64,000 bases of DNA from Chthoniobacterales bacterium (GCA_018402585.1 JAGYIO010000001.1:372001-436000), one strand, 5' to 3'. Counted from the first letter of the stretch, positions 16,740 to 26,540 are shown. Program-made: numbers and translations. Notes: a model not told the origin generated them from the letters alone.

Positions 16740-18023
16740 TCATCCGCGCAGCAGCGGCAAATCACCGAAACTCCGCCCGAGAACCGGGGCGGATGGTGTT
16801 TTGAGCCATTGATCCAAGAGCGTGGCGTAGACGCTGCGGAAGTCGGTGTGGTGCACGAGGTCGCCGCGGTGGAGTTTGGTCAGGCTGGGATGCTGGCCGA
16901 GGAGTCCGCCTTTGAGCGCACCGCCAAACAGGAAAAGCGGGGCGGCCGCGCCGTGGTCGGTGCCGTTGCTGGCGTTCTGCGCCACGCGGCGGCCGAATTC
17001 GCTGAAGGTGAGCAGCATGACGCGGTCGAAATTGCCCTGCGTCTTCATGTCGCGGCAGAAGGCGCCGACCGCTTGGTCGAAGACGGCCAACTGTCGTTCG
17101 TGCGCGCCGGCTTGGTTGGCATGCGTGTCGAAACCACCAAGCGACACATAGTAGACCCGCGAGGTCATGCCCCCGCCGATCAGCTGCGCCACCAAGCGCA
17201 GGCGCCGTCCGAGATCCGTTGTGGGATACTCTTCCCCCTAATGCGCTTGGCGGAGAATGTCCTGCACTTGGGCCGAGGAGGCCACCGCATCGAGCGCGGT
17301 GCGCTGGAGAAAATCGGCGACATTCACGTCCGGATCGGACGCGCCGAAAAGCATGTCGATCGATCCACCGGCCGGCGTGCCCGCGTCGTCGTCCGGTTCC
17401 ATCGGTGCGGGGTCCATGCCACTTTGGAACTGGTAGTCCTGCGGCGCTCCGATCGCGATCGACTGGCCAGATTCCGACCGCAGGGCCTGCGGCACCTGAT
17501 CTCCGATAGCGATGCCCGCCCCGGCATCTTCGCCGGAACAGGCCGCATCGCAATAACGCCCGAGCCAGCCGTAAGCTTCGTTTTTGTCGGCATCGCTCGC
17601 CGTTTGCCAGATCTCGGTGGCGCGGAAGTGCGAGCGGTTCGGATTCGGATAACCGACGCCCTGCACGATCGAGGCCTGACCCTCCCCGAGCAAGGACGCG
17701 AGATTTTTCAGCGACGGATGCAACCCGCAGTAGTCGTCGAGGCGGTGGACTTTGGCCGCGGGAATGGCCAGACCCGGGCGTGCTTTGTAATACGCGTCGT
17801 CCGTGTAGGGGATCACGGTGTTGAGTCCGTCGTTGCCGCCGGCGAGTTGCATGACGACCAAGATGGTATTGTCCTTGCCGGTGGTCGGGGTGAAAGCCGA
17901 CGCGGCTACGCCGTCGAGGGCGGCGAAGGTGCGGTTGACGAAGGACGGCACGGTCGGGGCGATGGCGCCGCCGAGGATGACGGTGCGGAGAAATTTGCGG
18001 CGGGTGAAGAACGGGTCGGTCAT
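16740..18023 (-). pseudogene. DUF1501 protein with an in-frame amber stop
   Basis: The start at 18023 gives MTDPFFTRRKFLRTVILGGA, a twin-arginine-like signal typical of DUF1501 proteins, then VVMQLAGGNDGLNTVIPY and VGYPNPNRSHFRATEIW. At 17238-17240 a TAG stops translation after 261 residues. The same frame continues with EYPTTDLGRRLRLVAQ and SRVYYVSLGGFDTHANQAG to 16740, the expected second half. One base change explains the break. The family is periplasmic and usually paired with a DUF1800 gene; the neighbouring DUF1800-like piece is truncated too. Confidence 0.8.
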
Positions 18024-18027
18024 GGTT

Positions 18028-18243
18028 TCAGCACAGGTTGTATTCGGGGCAGCCGAGCAGGACGGTCGATGCTTCGCGCACGGTTTCGTCGCTGCAGGGA
18101 AAATCACCTTGCTCCAGCACCGCCTCCAAGCGTTGGCGCGTGGCTGGTGCAGGCGGCACGGCGAGAAACACCTTCTCCAGTTGCCGGCCCAGCGCGACCA
18201 GGTCGAAGCGCATCTCGGGCGGCGCAGAGGATAGATCCTGACT
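18028..18243 (-). pseudogene. C-terminal remnant, probably DUF1800
   Basis: About 70 residues ending TVREASTVLLGCPEYNLC, with SAPPEMRFDLVALGRQL at the front, lie 4 bases before the DUF1501 start. The end pattern (a helix, then LL-x-SPEY-like) fits the C-terminus of DUF1800 proteins, which normally precede DUF1501 genes and are about 450-600 residues long. The rest is absent: the frame runs into a stop at 18244. The truncation point is about 130 bases from the tRNA-Asp gene. Confidence 0.5.
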
Positions 18244-18376
18244 TCAGACGATCCGTGGCCTACGACGTGAACGCGATGCATATGGCATCGCGGTGGTGTC
18301 AACGGTTGGTATGAAATTTTGCATGAAACCAAACCGCCATTTCCGCCACAACTACCTGCCCTCGCGTGACATGCGA

Positions 18377-18453
18377 TGGCGGAGCCTACGGGACTCGAAC
18401 CCGCAACCTCTGCCGTGACAGGGCAGCGCTCTAACCAATTGAGCTAAGGCTCC
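18377..18453 (-). tRNA. tRNA-Asp (GTC)
   Basis: A full cloverleaf reads on the minus strand: acceptor GGAGCCT / AGGCTCC, D arm AGCTCAATTGGTTAGAGC, anticodon loop CTGTCAC (anticodon GTC) in a GCTGCC / GGCAG-type stem, and T arm GCGGGTTCGAGTCCCGT. Discriminator G and an encoded CCA are present at 18377-18380. Its 3' end is copied at 9708-9727. Confidence 0.95.
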
Positions 18454-18561
18454 TCACCGAACATCCAAATAAAGCGCAGCCCGCCCCTTGGCGAAAGCTC
18501 TTTTTGCGGAGACGGAAATCGCGTGCGTTCACGGCAAAGCGCTTTTAATCTGCAGGGTCTT

Positions 18562-19671
18562 ATGAGTCATGCCTTGCTGGCCGCCACGGCGGCCGATCTG
18601 CTTTCGTCCCGCGCGGACACCCTGCCGAAGTCCCCCAGCTTGGTGGGCCTCGACGGGTTTGTGGATACCATCGTGCACGTGGTCGCGACCCGCGAGAGTG
18701 CGGAGAAATACACGCGACTCTCGAGCATGGCGGAGTTCGGGCAAAAAATCAGCGGCGCCGCCGGACTGAGCGCGAACTTCGAGATGGTCCCACAAATGGT
18801 CAAACTCGGCGGCAACGGCCCGATCATGGCCGATGCCCTCCAGGCTTACGGTTCGCCAGTGACCTATGTCGGCCTGCTCGGCGCGCCGAATATCCATCCG
18901 GTCTTCGCCGATTTTGCGGCGCGGGCCGAAGTGATTTCGCTGGCTGAACCGGGTTACACGGATGCGATCGAGTTTGACGATGGCAAGCTGATGTTCGGCA
19001 AGCACCTCAGCCTGCGCGAAGTGAATTGGGAAAATCTGCTGGAGCACATCCCGCTCGAGCGTTTGCTGAAAATTTTCAACGACTCCGCCCTCATCGCGCT
19101 GGTCAATTGGACGATGCTCACCGGCATGACGCGGATTTTCGAGGAGTTGCTGAAAAAGGTCATGCCGCTGGTGACCGAACCGCGCTGGATCTTTTTCGAT
19201 CTGGCCGACCCGGCCAAACGCAGGGGCGAGGACATCAGCAAAGCTATCGACCTCATAGCGCGATTCCAGCAGCAGGCCAAAGTCATCCTCGGCCTCAACC
19301 TGCAGGAAGGACGCCAGATCGGCGAGGTAATCGGCTTACCCGCTTGCAAGGAGAGGCCCGAGGCGGTGGCGGCGCACGCGGCCCTGATCCGCGAGAAACT
19401 CGGCGTCGAGACCGTGGTCATCCACCCGGTAACCTTCGCCGCGGCGGCCGACGCCAAGGGCACGGCGGCGGTGCAGGGTCCGTTTATCGACAAACCGAAA
19501 ATCACGACCGGGGCGGGCGACCATTTCAATGCCGGCTTTTGCATCGCCCGCATGCTCGGGGCGCCGCTCGACGTGAGCCTGCAGATCGGCGTGGGCACCT
19601 CGGGGTTCTACGTCCGCACAGCCAAGAGCCCGACGGTCGAGGACATGGTGAGTTTCCTGCGCACGCTCTGA
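18562..19671 (+). CDS. PfkB-family carbohydrate kinase
   Basis: A 369-residue ribokinase-fold sugar kinase. The C-terminal PfkB signature TTGAGDHFNAGFC with catalytic Asp is clear, and VKLGGNGPIMADALQAYGS forms the N-terminal substrate/GG motif. VGLDGFVDTIVHVV near the start is slightly unusual for the family. The ATG at 18562 has AGGG about 5 bases before it. The substrate is not known; it is followed by a repeat and hemL. Confidence 0.85.
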   Translation: MSHALLAATAADLLSSRADTLPKSPSLVGLDGFVDTIVHVVATRESAEKYTRLSSMAEFGQKISGAAGLSANFEMVPQMVKLGGNGPIMADALQAYGSPVTYVGLLGAPNIHPVFADFAARAEVISLAEPGYTDAIEFDDGKLMFGKHLSLREVNWENLLEHIPLERLLKIFNDSALIALVNWTMLTGMTRIFEELLKKVMPLVTEPRWIFFDLADPAKRRGEDISKAIDLIARFQQQAKVILGLNLQEGRQIGEVIGLPACKERPEAVAAHAALIREKLGVETVVIHPVTFAAAADAKGTAAVQGPFIDKPKITTGAGDHFNAGFCIARMLGAPLDVSLQIGVGTSGFYVRTAKSPTVEDMVSFLRTL

Positions 19672-19727
19672 GCTTGCTAACGCATGAGTCCGGACACCAT
19701 GACCTTTTCAACACACGTTCCGCTCAA

Positions 19728-19787
19728 GAGGCACAGGCGTCCCGCCTGTGTTGTCCGGTCATGACGGGCGGCCGCCCGTGCCCCCTG
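19728..19787. repeat. Palindromic intergenic repeat, upstream of hemL
   Basis: CACAGGCGTCCCGCCTGTG is a perfect internal palindrome, followed by TTGTCCGGTCATGACGGGCG and GCCCGTGCCCCCTG. It is related to the units at 826-915 and 26450-26540 but diverged. It ends 9 bases before the hemL ATG, so it must lie in the hemL leader. Confidence 0.7.
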
Positions 19788-19795
19788 CCCCGATC

Positions 19796-21085
19796 ATGAC
19801 CGCGCGCCCACGCTCGCACGTTCTGTTTGCCGCCGCGCAACGCCGCATCCCCGGCGGGGTCAACTCGCCGGTCCGCGCATTCCGCGGGGTGGGCGGAGAA
19901 CCCTTTTTCGTCGAGCGGGCGGAGGGCTCGCGACTGCACGATGTCGATGGCCATGAATACATCGACTACGTGGGCACCTGGGGTCCGGCCATTCTCGGCC
20001 ACGCGCCGCGCATCGTGCTCGACGCGGTGCGCGAGGCGGCCGGGCGAGGGTTGAGCTACGGCCTGCCCCACCCGCTCGAGGTCGAGATGGCCGAATTGAT
20101 CACCGCAGGTCTGCCCTCGGTGGAAAAAGTCCGCATGGTGAACAGCGGGACGGAGGCAACAATGTCCTGTCTGCGCTTGGCCCGAGGATTCACCGGACGG
20201 GACAAAATCGTCAAATTCGAAGGCTGCTACCATGGTCATGTTGATTCCTTGCTCGTACGGGCCGGCAGCGGCGCCCTCACCCTCGGACAGCCGGATAGCG
20301 CGGGAGTGCCGCGGGCCTTGGCCGAACTGACCCTCACCCTGCCATTCAACGACGCGGCGGCACTGGAGGCCATTTTCGCCCGCGAGGGAACGGACATCGC
20401 CAGCGTGATTGTCGAACCCGTGCCGGCCAATGCGGGGTTGATTCATCCGCGGCCGGGATTTTTGCAGAGGCTGCGCGAACTATGCACAGCGCACGGGGCT
20501 CTTCTCATTTTCGATGAAGTGATGACCGGATTCCGCGTGGCCCGCGGTGGAGTACAGGAATTGTGCGGGGTCGGGCCGGACCTCACCGCGCTGGGCAAAG
20601 TGATCGGCGGCGGTTTGCCGGTCGGGGCCTTCGGCGGGCGGGCCGACGTCATGGACCACCTCGCCCCGGATGGCCCGGTTTACCAGGCGGGCACGCTGGC
20701 GGGAAATCCCCTCGCCTTGGCGGCCGGATTGGCCCAGCTGCGGGAGTTGGAGCGGACGGATGGCTGGAGCCGGCTGGAGCAGCTCGGCGCCGCGCTGCAA
20801 TCGGGACTCGAGGCGCCGATCCGCGCCGCGGGTTATCCGGTCACTTTGCAACGCCTCGGGAGCATGTTTTGCCTCTTCTTCACCGCAGGCCCGGTGAACA
20901 ATTTGCACGAGGCGAAAAAATCGGACACCGCAAAATTTGCGAAATTTTTCCATTACTGTCTGGACCATGGTGTGTATTTTCCCCCCTCGCAGTTCGAGAC
21001 AGGATTTATCAGCACGGCGCACACGGACGAGGATATCGTCCGCACGGTCGCGGTGATAACCCGGGCACTGCACCACGCCGCATGA
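19796..21085 (+). CDS. hemL: Glutamate-1-semialdehyde 2,1-aminomutase
   Basis: A 429-residue PLP enzyme that makes 5-aminolevulinate in the C5 haem pathway. [19 protein letters not shown] is the family N-terminus; [28 protein letters not shown] and [17 protein letters not shown] (with the PLP lysine) follow. The start at 19796 removes the upstream repeat from the coding region. The stop overlaps the sigma-factor ATG by four bases, which is unusual for a housekeeping gene. Confidence 0.95.
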   Translation: MTARPRSHVLFAAAQRRIPGGVNSPVRAFRGVGGEPFFVERAEGSRLHDVDGHEYIDYVGTWGPAILGHAPRIVLDAVREAAGRGLSYGLPHPLEVEMAELITAGLPSVEKVRMVNSGTEATMSCLRLARGFTGRDKIVKFEGCYHGHVDSLLVRAGSGALTLGQPDSAGVPRALAELTLTLPFNDAAALEAIFAREGTDIASVIVEPVPANAGLIHPRPGFLQRLRELCTAHGALLIFDEVMTGFRVARGGVQELCGVGPDLTALGKVIGGGLPVGAFGGRADVMDHLAPDGPVYQAGTLAGNPLALAAGLAQLRELERTDGWSRLEQLGAALQSGLEAPIRAAGYPVTLQRLGSMFCLFFTAGPVNNLHEAKKSDTAKFAKFFHYCLDHGVYFPPSQFETGFISTAHTDEDIVRTVAVITRALHHAA

Positions 21086-21663
21086 CCACCGCACCGGAAC
21101 CAGACGATCGCGCCGTTGAATTGGATTTGCTCGCCCGGATCACCAACCGGGAACGGGTGGCTTTCGAGCAGCTCTACACTCGTTATTCGAACATCCTTTA
21201 CGCTACGGCAATGAAATTTCTCAAAGAGGACGCCGACGCCCAGGATGTGGTCCAGGATGTCTTCATCCAGATCTGGGACAAGGCGAGGCTTTACGACCCG
21301 GCCAAGGGCAAACCGCTCACTTGGGCGCTCACCCTGACCCGCAATCGTTCGATCGACCGCATCCGGGCCATCCAGCGCCGGAGCCGCCTGCGCGACGATT
21401 TTGAGAAAGAGACGGTGGCCGATGAATCCGCGGGGATCAGGGAGGCGTTATCTGGAGTAGATGCGAGCGAAAAGAGCCAAATTTTGCGCGATGGGGTTGG
21501 AAAGCTCTCTCCGGAACAGCGGCAAGTCATTGATTTGGCGTTTTTCGGCGGTCTTACCCAAAGCGAGATTGCTGACCGGCTGGGCGAACCGCTGGGCACG
21601 ATCAAGGCCCGTGCCCGTCGCGGCCTCATGAAATTGAAGGAAATTCTCGGAGAAAAACCATGA
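21082..21663 (+). CDS. ECF sigma factor, SigK-like
   Basis: A 193-residue extracytoplasmic-function sigma factor. Region 2 reads [20 protein letters not shown] and [17 protein letters not shown]; region 4 reads [20 protein letters not shown] and [16 protein letters not shown]. It overlaps hemL (ATGA) at its start and the anti-sigma gene (ATGA) at its end, so the three are translationally coupled. Confidence 0.93.
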   Translation: MTTAPEPDDRAVELDLLARITNRERVAFEQLYTRYSNILYATAMKFLKEDADAQDVVQDVFIQIWDKARLYDPAKGKPLTWALTLTRNRSIDRIRAIQRRSRLRDDFEKETVADESAGIREALSGVDASEKSQILRDGVGKLSPEQRQVIDLAFFGGLTQSEIADRLGEPLGTIKARARRGLMKLKEILGEKP

Positions 21664-22376
21664 ACCAGGATCAGATTGAAGAATTAGCGGCCCTTGACGC
21701 GCTGGGCGCGCTGGACGGCGGCGACCTCGCCCTTTGGGAAAAAGAAAGCAAAGACAATCCAGTGGTCCTGCTGCTGCGGGATGAGTTTTCCGCGGCAGTG
21801 GCACAACTCGCGTTGCTTGCCCCGGCGGCAACCGCGCCATCCATTTTGCGGCAACGCATCATGGAGAAGACTTTCGGGGGGTCCACTGCCCGCTCCTCCG
21901 AAAAACAAGCTGGTCGACACTTCGGGTATGCAGCCTGGGCCGCCGCTGCCGCCGTCATTTTTCTGGTTTTGGTCGGAGCCCTGGCCACCACCGAACAGAA
22001 AGCGTCGATCGTGGTGCGCGATGCGCGGGTCAACCCGCAAAATTTGCAGATCACCTTGCAAGGCTACGGTGACTACGCCGGAGCCAAGGCCCATGTGCTC
22101 TGGGACAGTGGTCAACGCGGGTGGTACGTGCAAGCAGGCGGACTGCCCAGCCTGCCGGCCACCCACGCTTATCGTGTCTGGGCCGTGGATGCTGAAGGGG
22201 CAGTGCATGATTGTGGGGCTCTGGCCTTGCGCGAAGGGGGTTTGGCCCGGACGTTTGTGCAACCAGGAGAGACGATGAGTTCCATGCAGGGTTTTGCCGT
22301 GACTATTGAGCCGGTAGGGAGTACCTCCCCCGTCCCCACTTCACCCGCTGTGCTGACCAGCGCATTGCAGGGCTAA
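21660..22376 (+). CDS. Anti-sigma factor, RskA-like
   Basis: A 238-residue protein with a cytosolic N-terminal anti-sigma segment (QIEELAALDALGALDGGDLA, resembling the zinc-less ASD of RskA), one membrane helix (YAAWAAAAAVIFLVLVGAL) and an outer domain containing HAYRVWAVDAEGAV and FAVTIEPVGS, typical of RskA. It would hold the ECF sigma factor at the membrane until a signal triggers proteolysis. It overlaps the sigma gene by four bases. Confidence 0.88.
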   Translation: MNQDQIEELAALDALGALDGGDLALWEKESKDNPVVLLLRDEFSAAVAQLALLAPAATAPSILRQRIMEKTFGGSTARSSEKQAGRHFGYAAWAAAAAVIFLVLVGALATTEQKASIVVRDARVNPQNLQITLQGYGDYAGAKAHVLWDSGQRGWYVQAGGLPSLPATHAYRVWAVDAEGAVHDCGALALREGGLARTFVQPGETMSSMQGFAVTIEPVGSTSPVPTSPAVLTSALQG

Positions 22377-22510
22377 AAAACTAGGAGGTGGGGCGAGTCG
22401 GGATGCCGCCCTCGCGAGCGGTTCAGAACTCCACTGCGGCGGAAGGGGCCGACCTCGTCTGGTCTTGTCCCCTTACCTCCGCGCGCCGATCCGGTCCGCA
22501 GCGCTCCAAC

Positions 22511-22804
22511 TTAAAATGCGAGCACCAGCACGATCAGGGCGAGGATGGCAAAAGCGATGCCTGCGCCGATCGGCTGGGCCAAGGCGGACCAAGCTCCCTG
22601 GCTTGTTTCGCACCAGCTGGCCAAGCAAAGCCATCCCGCCGGAATGAGCAGAAACCAAAGGCCTTGGTTCGCCATGAAAGTAGCGACGGTGTCCGACCAA
22701 GTCACCGGCGGCGAGGCCGCCGAGCCCGCATTGACCAAGATCCGCGCCGCCATGGTGGCCAGGGCGAGCATGATGAATTGGGCCAGCGCGATGGCAAGGT
22801 TCAT
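22511..22804 (-). CDS. Small membrane protein, unknown
   Basis: A 97-residue hydrophobic protein with about three likely membrane helices (residues 1-22, about 45-65 and 75-97, ending AIAFAILALIVLVLAF-like). No family is recognised. It is convergent with the anti-sigma gene and divergent from the GH-GT2 gene. The sequence is consistent with a real gene, but there is no homology-level support. Confidence 0.5.
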   Translation of the reverse strand: MNLAIALAQFIMLALATMAARILVNAGSAASPPVTWSDTVATFMANQGLWFLLIPAGWLCLASWCETSQGAWSALAQPIGAGIAFAILALIVLVLAF

Positions 22805-22893
22805 GAATAACTCGAACCCTGACCTGCGGCCCGGACCTGGTCAATGCCCTGATCCGCTCGACAAGGGCCTTCCCTTGGCTTAGCTGACACGGC

Positions 22894-25449
22894 GTGAGTT
22901 TCACCGCACCCGTGAGGGTCAAAGCCAAATTCTTCCGCGAAGGCGACCGTAAATTTTTCGTCAAAGGTACGACTTATGGTCCGTTCGCCCCCGACGCCGC
23001 GGGCGAGCACTTCGGGGCGCCGGAGAAAGCCAAGGCCGACCTCGCCATGATGCACGAGGCCGGGCTCAATCTGGTGCGCGTCTATTACCTGCCGCCACGC
23101 TGGTTCCTCGACGCCTGCGCGGAGTACGAGATTCGTTGCCTGGTCAGTATTCCCTGGGCCGAGCACATTGAATTCCTCAACCAGAGGAAAACGCGCCGCG
23201 AGATCGAGAAAGCGGTGGTCGATGCGGTCACAACAAACCGCGGGCATCCCGCCGTGTTCGGCTATCTCGTGGGCAACGAAATCCCCAGCCACATGGTGCG
23301 TTGGCTCGGTCCGGGCCGCGTGACCGAGTTCGTCGAGCATCTCATCTTCCTGGCCAAGCGCGTCGATCCCGAGGTGCTTTATTCTTACGCCAGCTTTCCC
23401 CCGACCGAATACCTGCTGCCGCAGAACGCCGATTTTTTAACCTTCAACGTTTACCTCCACCGTCAGGAGGACTTCGATCGCTACCTCGCGCGCCTGCAAA
23501 ACCTCGCGGAGGACCGTCCGCTCATGCTCGGGGAATTCGGCATGGACACCATCCGCCACAGCGAAGACGAGCAGGCGGAAATGATCTCCTGGCACATCGA
23601 GAGCGTGGTGCGGGGCGGGTTGGCCGGAACGATCATTTACGCGTGGACCGACGAATGGTTCCGCGGCGGCCAGGAAATTACCGATTGGGCTTTCGGTCTG
23701 GTCACGCGCGGGCGGAAACCGAAGAAAGCCTACGCCCGAGTCAAAGCCCTCTTCGCCGGGGACAAACCGCTGGCCGAGCGCGTGCCCTTGGAAAAATACC
23801 CGCGCGTCTCCGTGGTGGTCTGCTCCTACAATGGGGGCAAGACCCTCGGCGGTTGTCTCGCAGCGCTCGACCAGATCGACTATCCGGACTACGAGATCGT
23901 CCTGGTCGACGATGGATCGGCCGACGACACCCCGGAGGTCGTGGCGGCCTGGGAGAAGAGGCGCGAGGCGCGGCGCATCGCGGGAGCCAAGCTACCCGGC
24001 TTCCTGAATATCCGGCAAAAAAACATGGGCCTGAGCTACGCGCGCAACGCGGGCGCCTGCGCGTCGACCGGCGAGGTCATTGCCTACACAGACAGCGACT
24101 GCATGGCCGACCCCGATTGGCTCTACTACTTGATGGGCACCCTGATCTCGGGTCACTACGCCGGGGTGGGCGGACCTAATATTTCTCCTCCCGCCCAGGA
24201 TTGGATCCAGGCCTGCGTGGCGGCGGCTCCGGGCGGACCAAGCCACGTGCTGCTCACCGACGTGGTGGCCGAACATATTCCGGGTTGCAACATGGCCTTC
24301 CACCGGTGGGCTTTCGACGCGGTCGGCGGCTTCGACCCCGATTATCGCAAGGCGGGGGACGACGTGGATTTTTGCTGGCGGCTCCAGCAAAGCGGGCAAG
24401 TCATCGCATTCAGTCCGGCCGCCATTGTCTGGCACTACCGCCGTTTCACCCTCGGCGCCTTCCGCAAGCAGCAGGAAGGTTACGGCGAGGCGGAGTCGAT
24501 GCTCCGCTTCAAGCACCTTATCTTTTTCGGCCCGACCGGGACGGCGAAGTGGAAAGGTCAGATCTACGGGGCCCCGCGCTTTACCTGGCTGATCAACCGT
24601 CCCCTCATCTACCACGGCGTTTTTGGCGAAGGCCTCTTCCAAAGCATTTATCCCACCCCGCGCTCCGAGGTGGCGAACTACCTGGCCAGCCTCGAGTGGG
24701 TTTTGCTCACCGTCATGGTCTTCATTCTTTCCATCGGGTTTCCCGACCTGCGCATCGTGCCTTACCTCATGTTCGGAGGAACTTTTTTGGTCGCTCTTTC
24801 CTACATGCTGCAGGCCCGCCTCGAGCCGCAATTCGACTCGGTGCGGGCGCGCCTGCTTGTCGCCTTCCTCGCCTTCAGCCAACCGCTGGTCCGCGGCTGG
24901 AGCCGCTACTTCACCTGGCTGAAATACAAACGCACACCGGAACGCGTCATCCGCACACCCGAGCAGGAGATCGCCTCGCGCCGCGATAGAGGGAGCACGA
25001 CCCGTTTTGAATTTTGGAACGAGGAAGGGCACGGCCGCGAGTGCTTGCTCGCCGAAACCACACGCTTGCTCGAGGACGAGGGCTGGAGTTACTCGCTCGA
25101 TACGGGGTGGAACAACTGGGATGTGCAGATTTACGGGAGCTTCTGGTGGCTGGTCCGCTTGCGCACCGTGACCGAATACCATGGCGGACCGAAGTGCCTC
25201 ACCCGCGGCAGCCTCCGCTTGAGAGCGGGCGGAGCGAACTTTCTGGCCAACTTCCTCTTTCTTTCCGTGCTGGCCTACCAGCAATTCCTCGGCCCCGGCA
25301 TCCCGTGGTGGTCCGGCGCGGCCTACGGCCTCTTTGTGCTCTTTCTCCTCGTCCGGGCCCGGCGGCTCAAGCGCCGGGTGGCCGATTTACTCGCGGTGGC
25401 CGCGCGTCACGCCGGACTGCAGCCCGTGAAGGCCCAAAACGGGGCGTGA
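22894..25449 (+). CDS. Glycoside hydrolase - glycosyltransferase 2 fusion, membrane bound
   Basis: An 851-residue two-domain protein starting at a GTG. Residues about 1-285 form a GH2/GH5-like TIM barrel: GYLVGNEIPSHM supplies the acid/base Glu and RPLMLGEFGMD the nucleophile Glu. Residues about 300-560 are a GT2 domain: VSVVVCSYNGGKTL, VLVDDGSADDTPE, TDSDCMADPDW (DxD) and KAGDDVDFCWRLQQSG. Hydrophobic helices follow (WVLLTVMVFILSIGF, YLMFGGTFLVALSY and FLSVLAYQQFLG), then a basic tail. It may synthesise and trim an exopolysaccharide. The stop overlaps the queA GTG. Confidence 0.85.
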   Translation: MSFTAPVRVKAKFFREGDRKFFVKGTTYGPFAPDAAGEHFGAPEKAKADLAMMHEAGLNLVRVYYLPPRWFLDACAEYEIRCLVSIPWAEHIEFLNQRKTRREIEKAVVDAVTTNRGHPAVFGYLVGNEIPSHMVRWLGPGRVTEFVEHLIFLAKRVDPEVLYSYASFPPTEYLLPQNADFLTFNVYLHRQEDFDRYLARLQNLAEDRPLMLGEFGMDTIRHSEDEQAEMISWHIESVVRGGLAGTIIYAWTDEWFRGGQEITDWAFGLVTRGRKPKKAYARVKALFAGDKPLAERVPLEKYPRVSVVVCSYNGGKTLGGCLAALDQIDYPDYEIVLVDDGSADDTPEVVAAWEKRREARRIAGAKLPGFLNIRQKNMGLSYARNAGACASTGEVIAYTDSDCMADPDWLYYLMGTLISGHYAGVGGPNISPPAQDWIQACVAAAPGGPSHVLLTDVVAEHIPGCNMAFHRWAFDAVGGFDPDYRKAGDDVDFCWRLQQSGQVIAFSPAAIVWHYRRFTLGAFRKQQEGYGEAESMLRFKHLIFFGPTGTAKWKGQIYGAPRFTWLINRPLIYHGVFGEGLFQSIYPTPRSEVANYLASLEWVLLTVMVFILSIGFPDLRIVPYLMFGGTFLVALSYMLQARLEPQFDSVRARLLVAFLAFSQPLVRGWSRYFTWLKYKRTPERVIRTPEQEIASRRDRGSTTRFEFWNEEGHGRECLLAETTRLLEDEGWSYSLDTGWNNWDVQIYGSFWWLVRLRTVTEYHGGPKCLTRGSLRLRAGGANFLANFLFLSVLAYQQFLGPGIPWWSGAAYGLFVLFLLVRARRLKRRVADLLAVAARHAGLQPVKAQNGA

Positions 25450-26423
25450 GTGCGTCGCTCTCCGAATACGATTTCGCGTTGCCCCGCGAGTTGGTCGCGC
25501 TGCGCCCCTTGCCGGACCGCGCCGCCTCGCGGATGATGGTGGTGGACCGCGCCGCGCACACCGTGACCCACCGGGCCTTCCGTGACCTGCCGGAGTTTGT
25601 CCTTCCGGGGGACAGGCTTGTGCTCAACAACTCGCGGGTCATTCCGGCCCGACTGGTCACTGCTGACGGCCGCATTGAGTTGCTGCTTTTCGATCAGCTG
25701 GGACCGGCCCGTTGGCGGGCCTTTTCCCGACCGGGCAAACGGACGCGAACCGGCGACCACTTCGCCATCGCCGGGACGACCGCAGAGATCGAATCGGTCG
25801 ATGAAGCGGACGGCACGCGCATCGTGCAGTTCGAGAACGAGCCGGAGCTGGAAAAGCTCGGACACCTGCCGATTCCTCCCTACCTCGGCCGCGAAGCTGA
25901 TGCGCAAGACCGCGTGCGTTACCAAACAGTTTACGCACGGGAACCCGGTTCGGTCGCGGCACCCACGGCCGGATTGCATTTCACCCCGGAAATCCTGGCC
26001 AAGCTGCCGCACACCTTTGTCACTTTGCACGTCGGGCCGGGAACTTTCCTGCCGGTCCGCGGGGACAACCTCGAGACGCATCGCATGCACGGCGAGAACT
26101 ACGTCGTCTCGCCAGAAGGTGCGGCGGAGATCAACCGCGCCGCGCGGGTCATCGCGGTGGGCACGACCAGCTTGCGCGTCCTCGAGTCCTTGCCGCCCGG
26201 ACCGGTGCAACCGGGCAAGGGTCGCACCGAGATTTTTATCCAGCCCGGATTCCCATTTGTCCGCACCAATGCCCTCCTGACCAATTTCCATCTGCCCAAA
26301 TCGACGCTCTTTGTTCTGGTCTGCGCCTTGGCCGGCCAGGAGCTGATGAGCCGGGCTTACGCCGAGGCGGTGCGTGAAAAATACAGGTTTTTCAGCTATG
26401 GCGACTGCATGTTGATTCTCTGA
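25446..26423 (+). CDS. queA: tRNA preQ1(34) S-adenosylmethionine ribosyltransferase-isomerase
   Basis: A 325-residue QueA, which adds the ribosyl part of SAM to preQ1 in tRNA during queuosine synthesis. Motifs: EYDFALPRELVALRPLPDR, VLNNSRVIPARL, AAPTAGLHFTPE and FQ/FHLPKSTLFVLVCALAG. The GTG start overlaps the previous stop (GTGA). The frame is open far upstream, but family alignment places the start here. Confidence 0.95.
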   Translation: MSASLSEYDFALPRELVALRPLPDRAASRMMVVDRAAHTVTHRAFRDLPEFVLPGDRLVLNNSRVIPARLVTADGRIELLLFDQLGPARWRAFSRPGKRTRTGDHFAIAGTTAEIESVDEADGTRIVQFENEPELEKLGHLPIPPYLGREADAQDRVRYQTVYAREPGSVAAPTAGLHFTPEILAKLPHTFVTLHVGPGTFLPVRGDNLETHRMHGENYVVSPEGAAEINRAARVIAVGTTSLRVLESLPPGPVQPGKGRTEIFIQPGFPFVRTNALLTNFHLPKSTLFVLVCALAGQELMSRAYAEAVREKYRFFSYGDCMLIL

Positions 26424-26449
26424 GCCGTATCCATGCAGTTGAAGACGCA

Positions 26450-26540
26450 ATAAAAGCGCGGCTTGGCTCGGTTTGTCCAGGGGGCACGGCCGTCCCGGCC
26501 GTGTTGTCGGGTCGTGACGGGCGGGACGCCCGTGCCCCCT
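26450..26540. repeat. Long palindromic intergenic repeat, copy 2 (inverted)
   Basis: GGGGGCACGGCCGTCCCGGC and its partner ACGGGCGGGACGCCCGTGCC pair around GTTGTCGGGTCGTG with two mismatches. The left flank (GGCTCGGTTTGTCC) is the reverse complement of the flank at 886-900. So this is the same element family as 826-915 in opposite orientation. Confidence 0.8.

Noticed and set aside
16740..18023. TAG read as an amino acid (pyrrolysine or recoding) in the DUF1501 gene
   Set aside because: No recoding signal is visible, DUF1501 proteins are not known to use it, and the neighbouring gene is also decayed.
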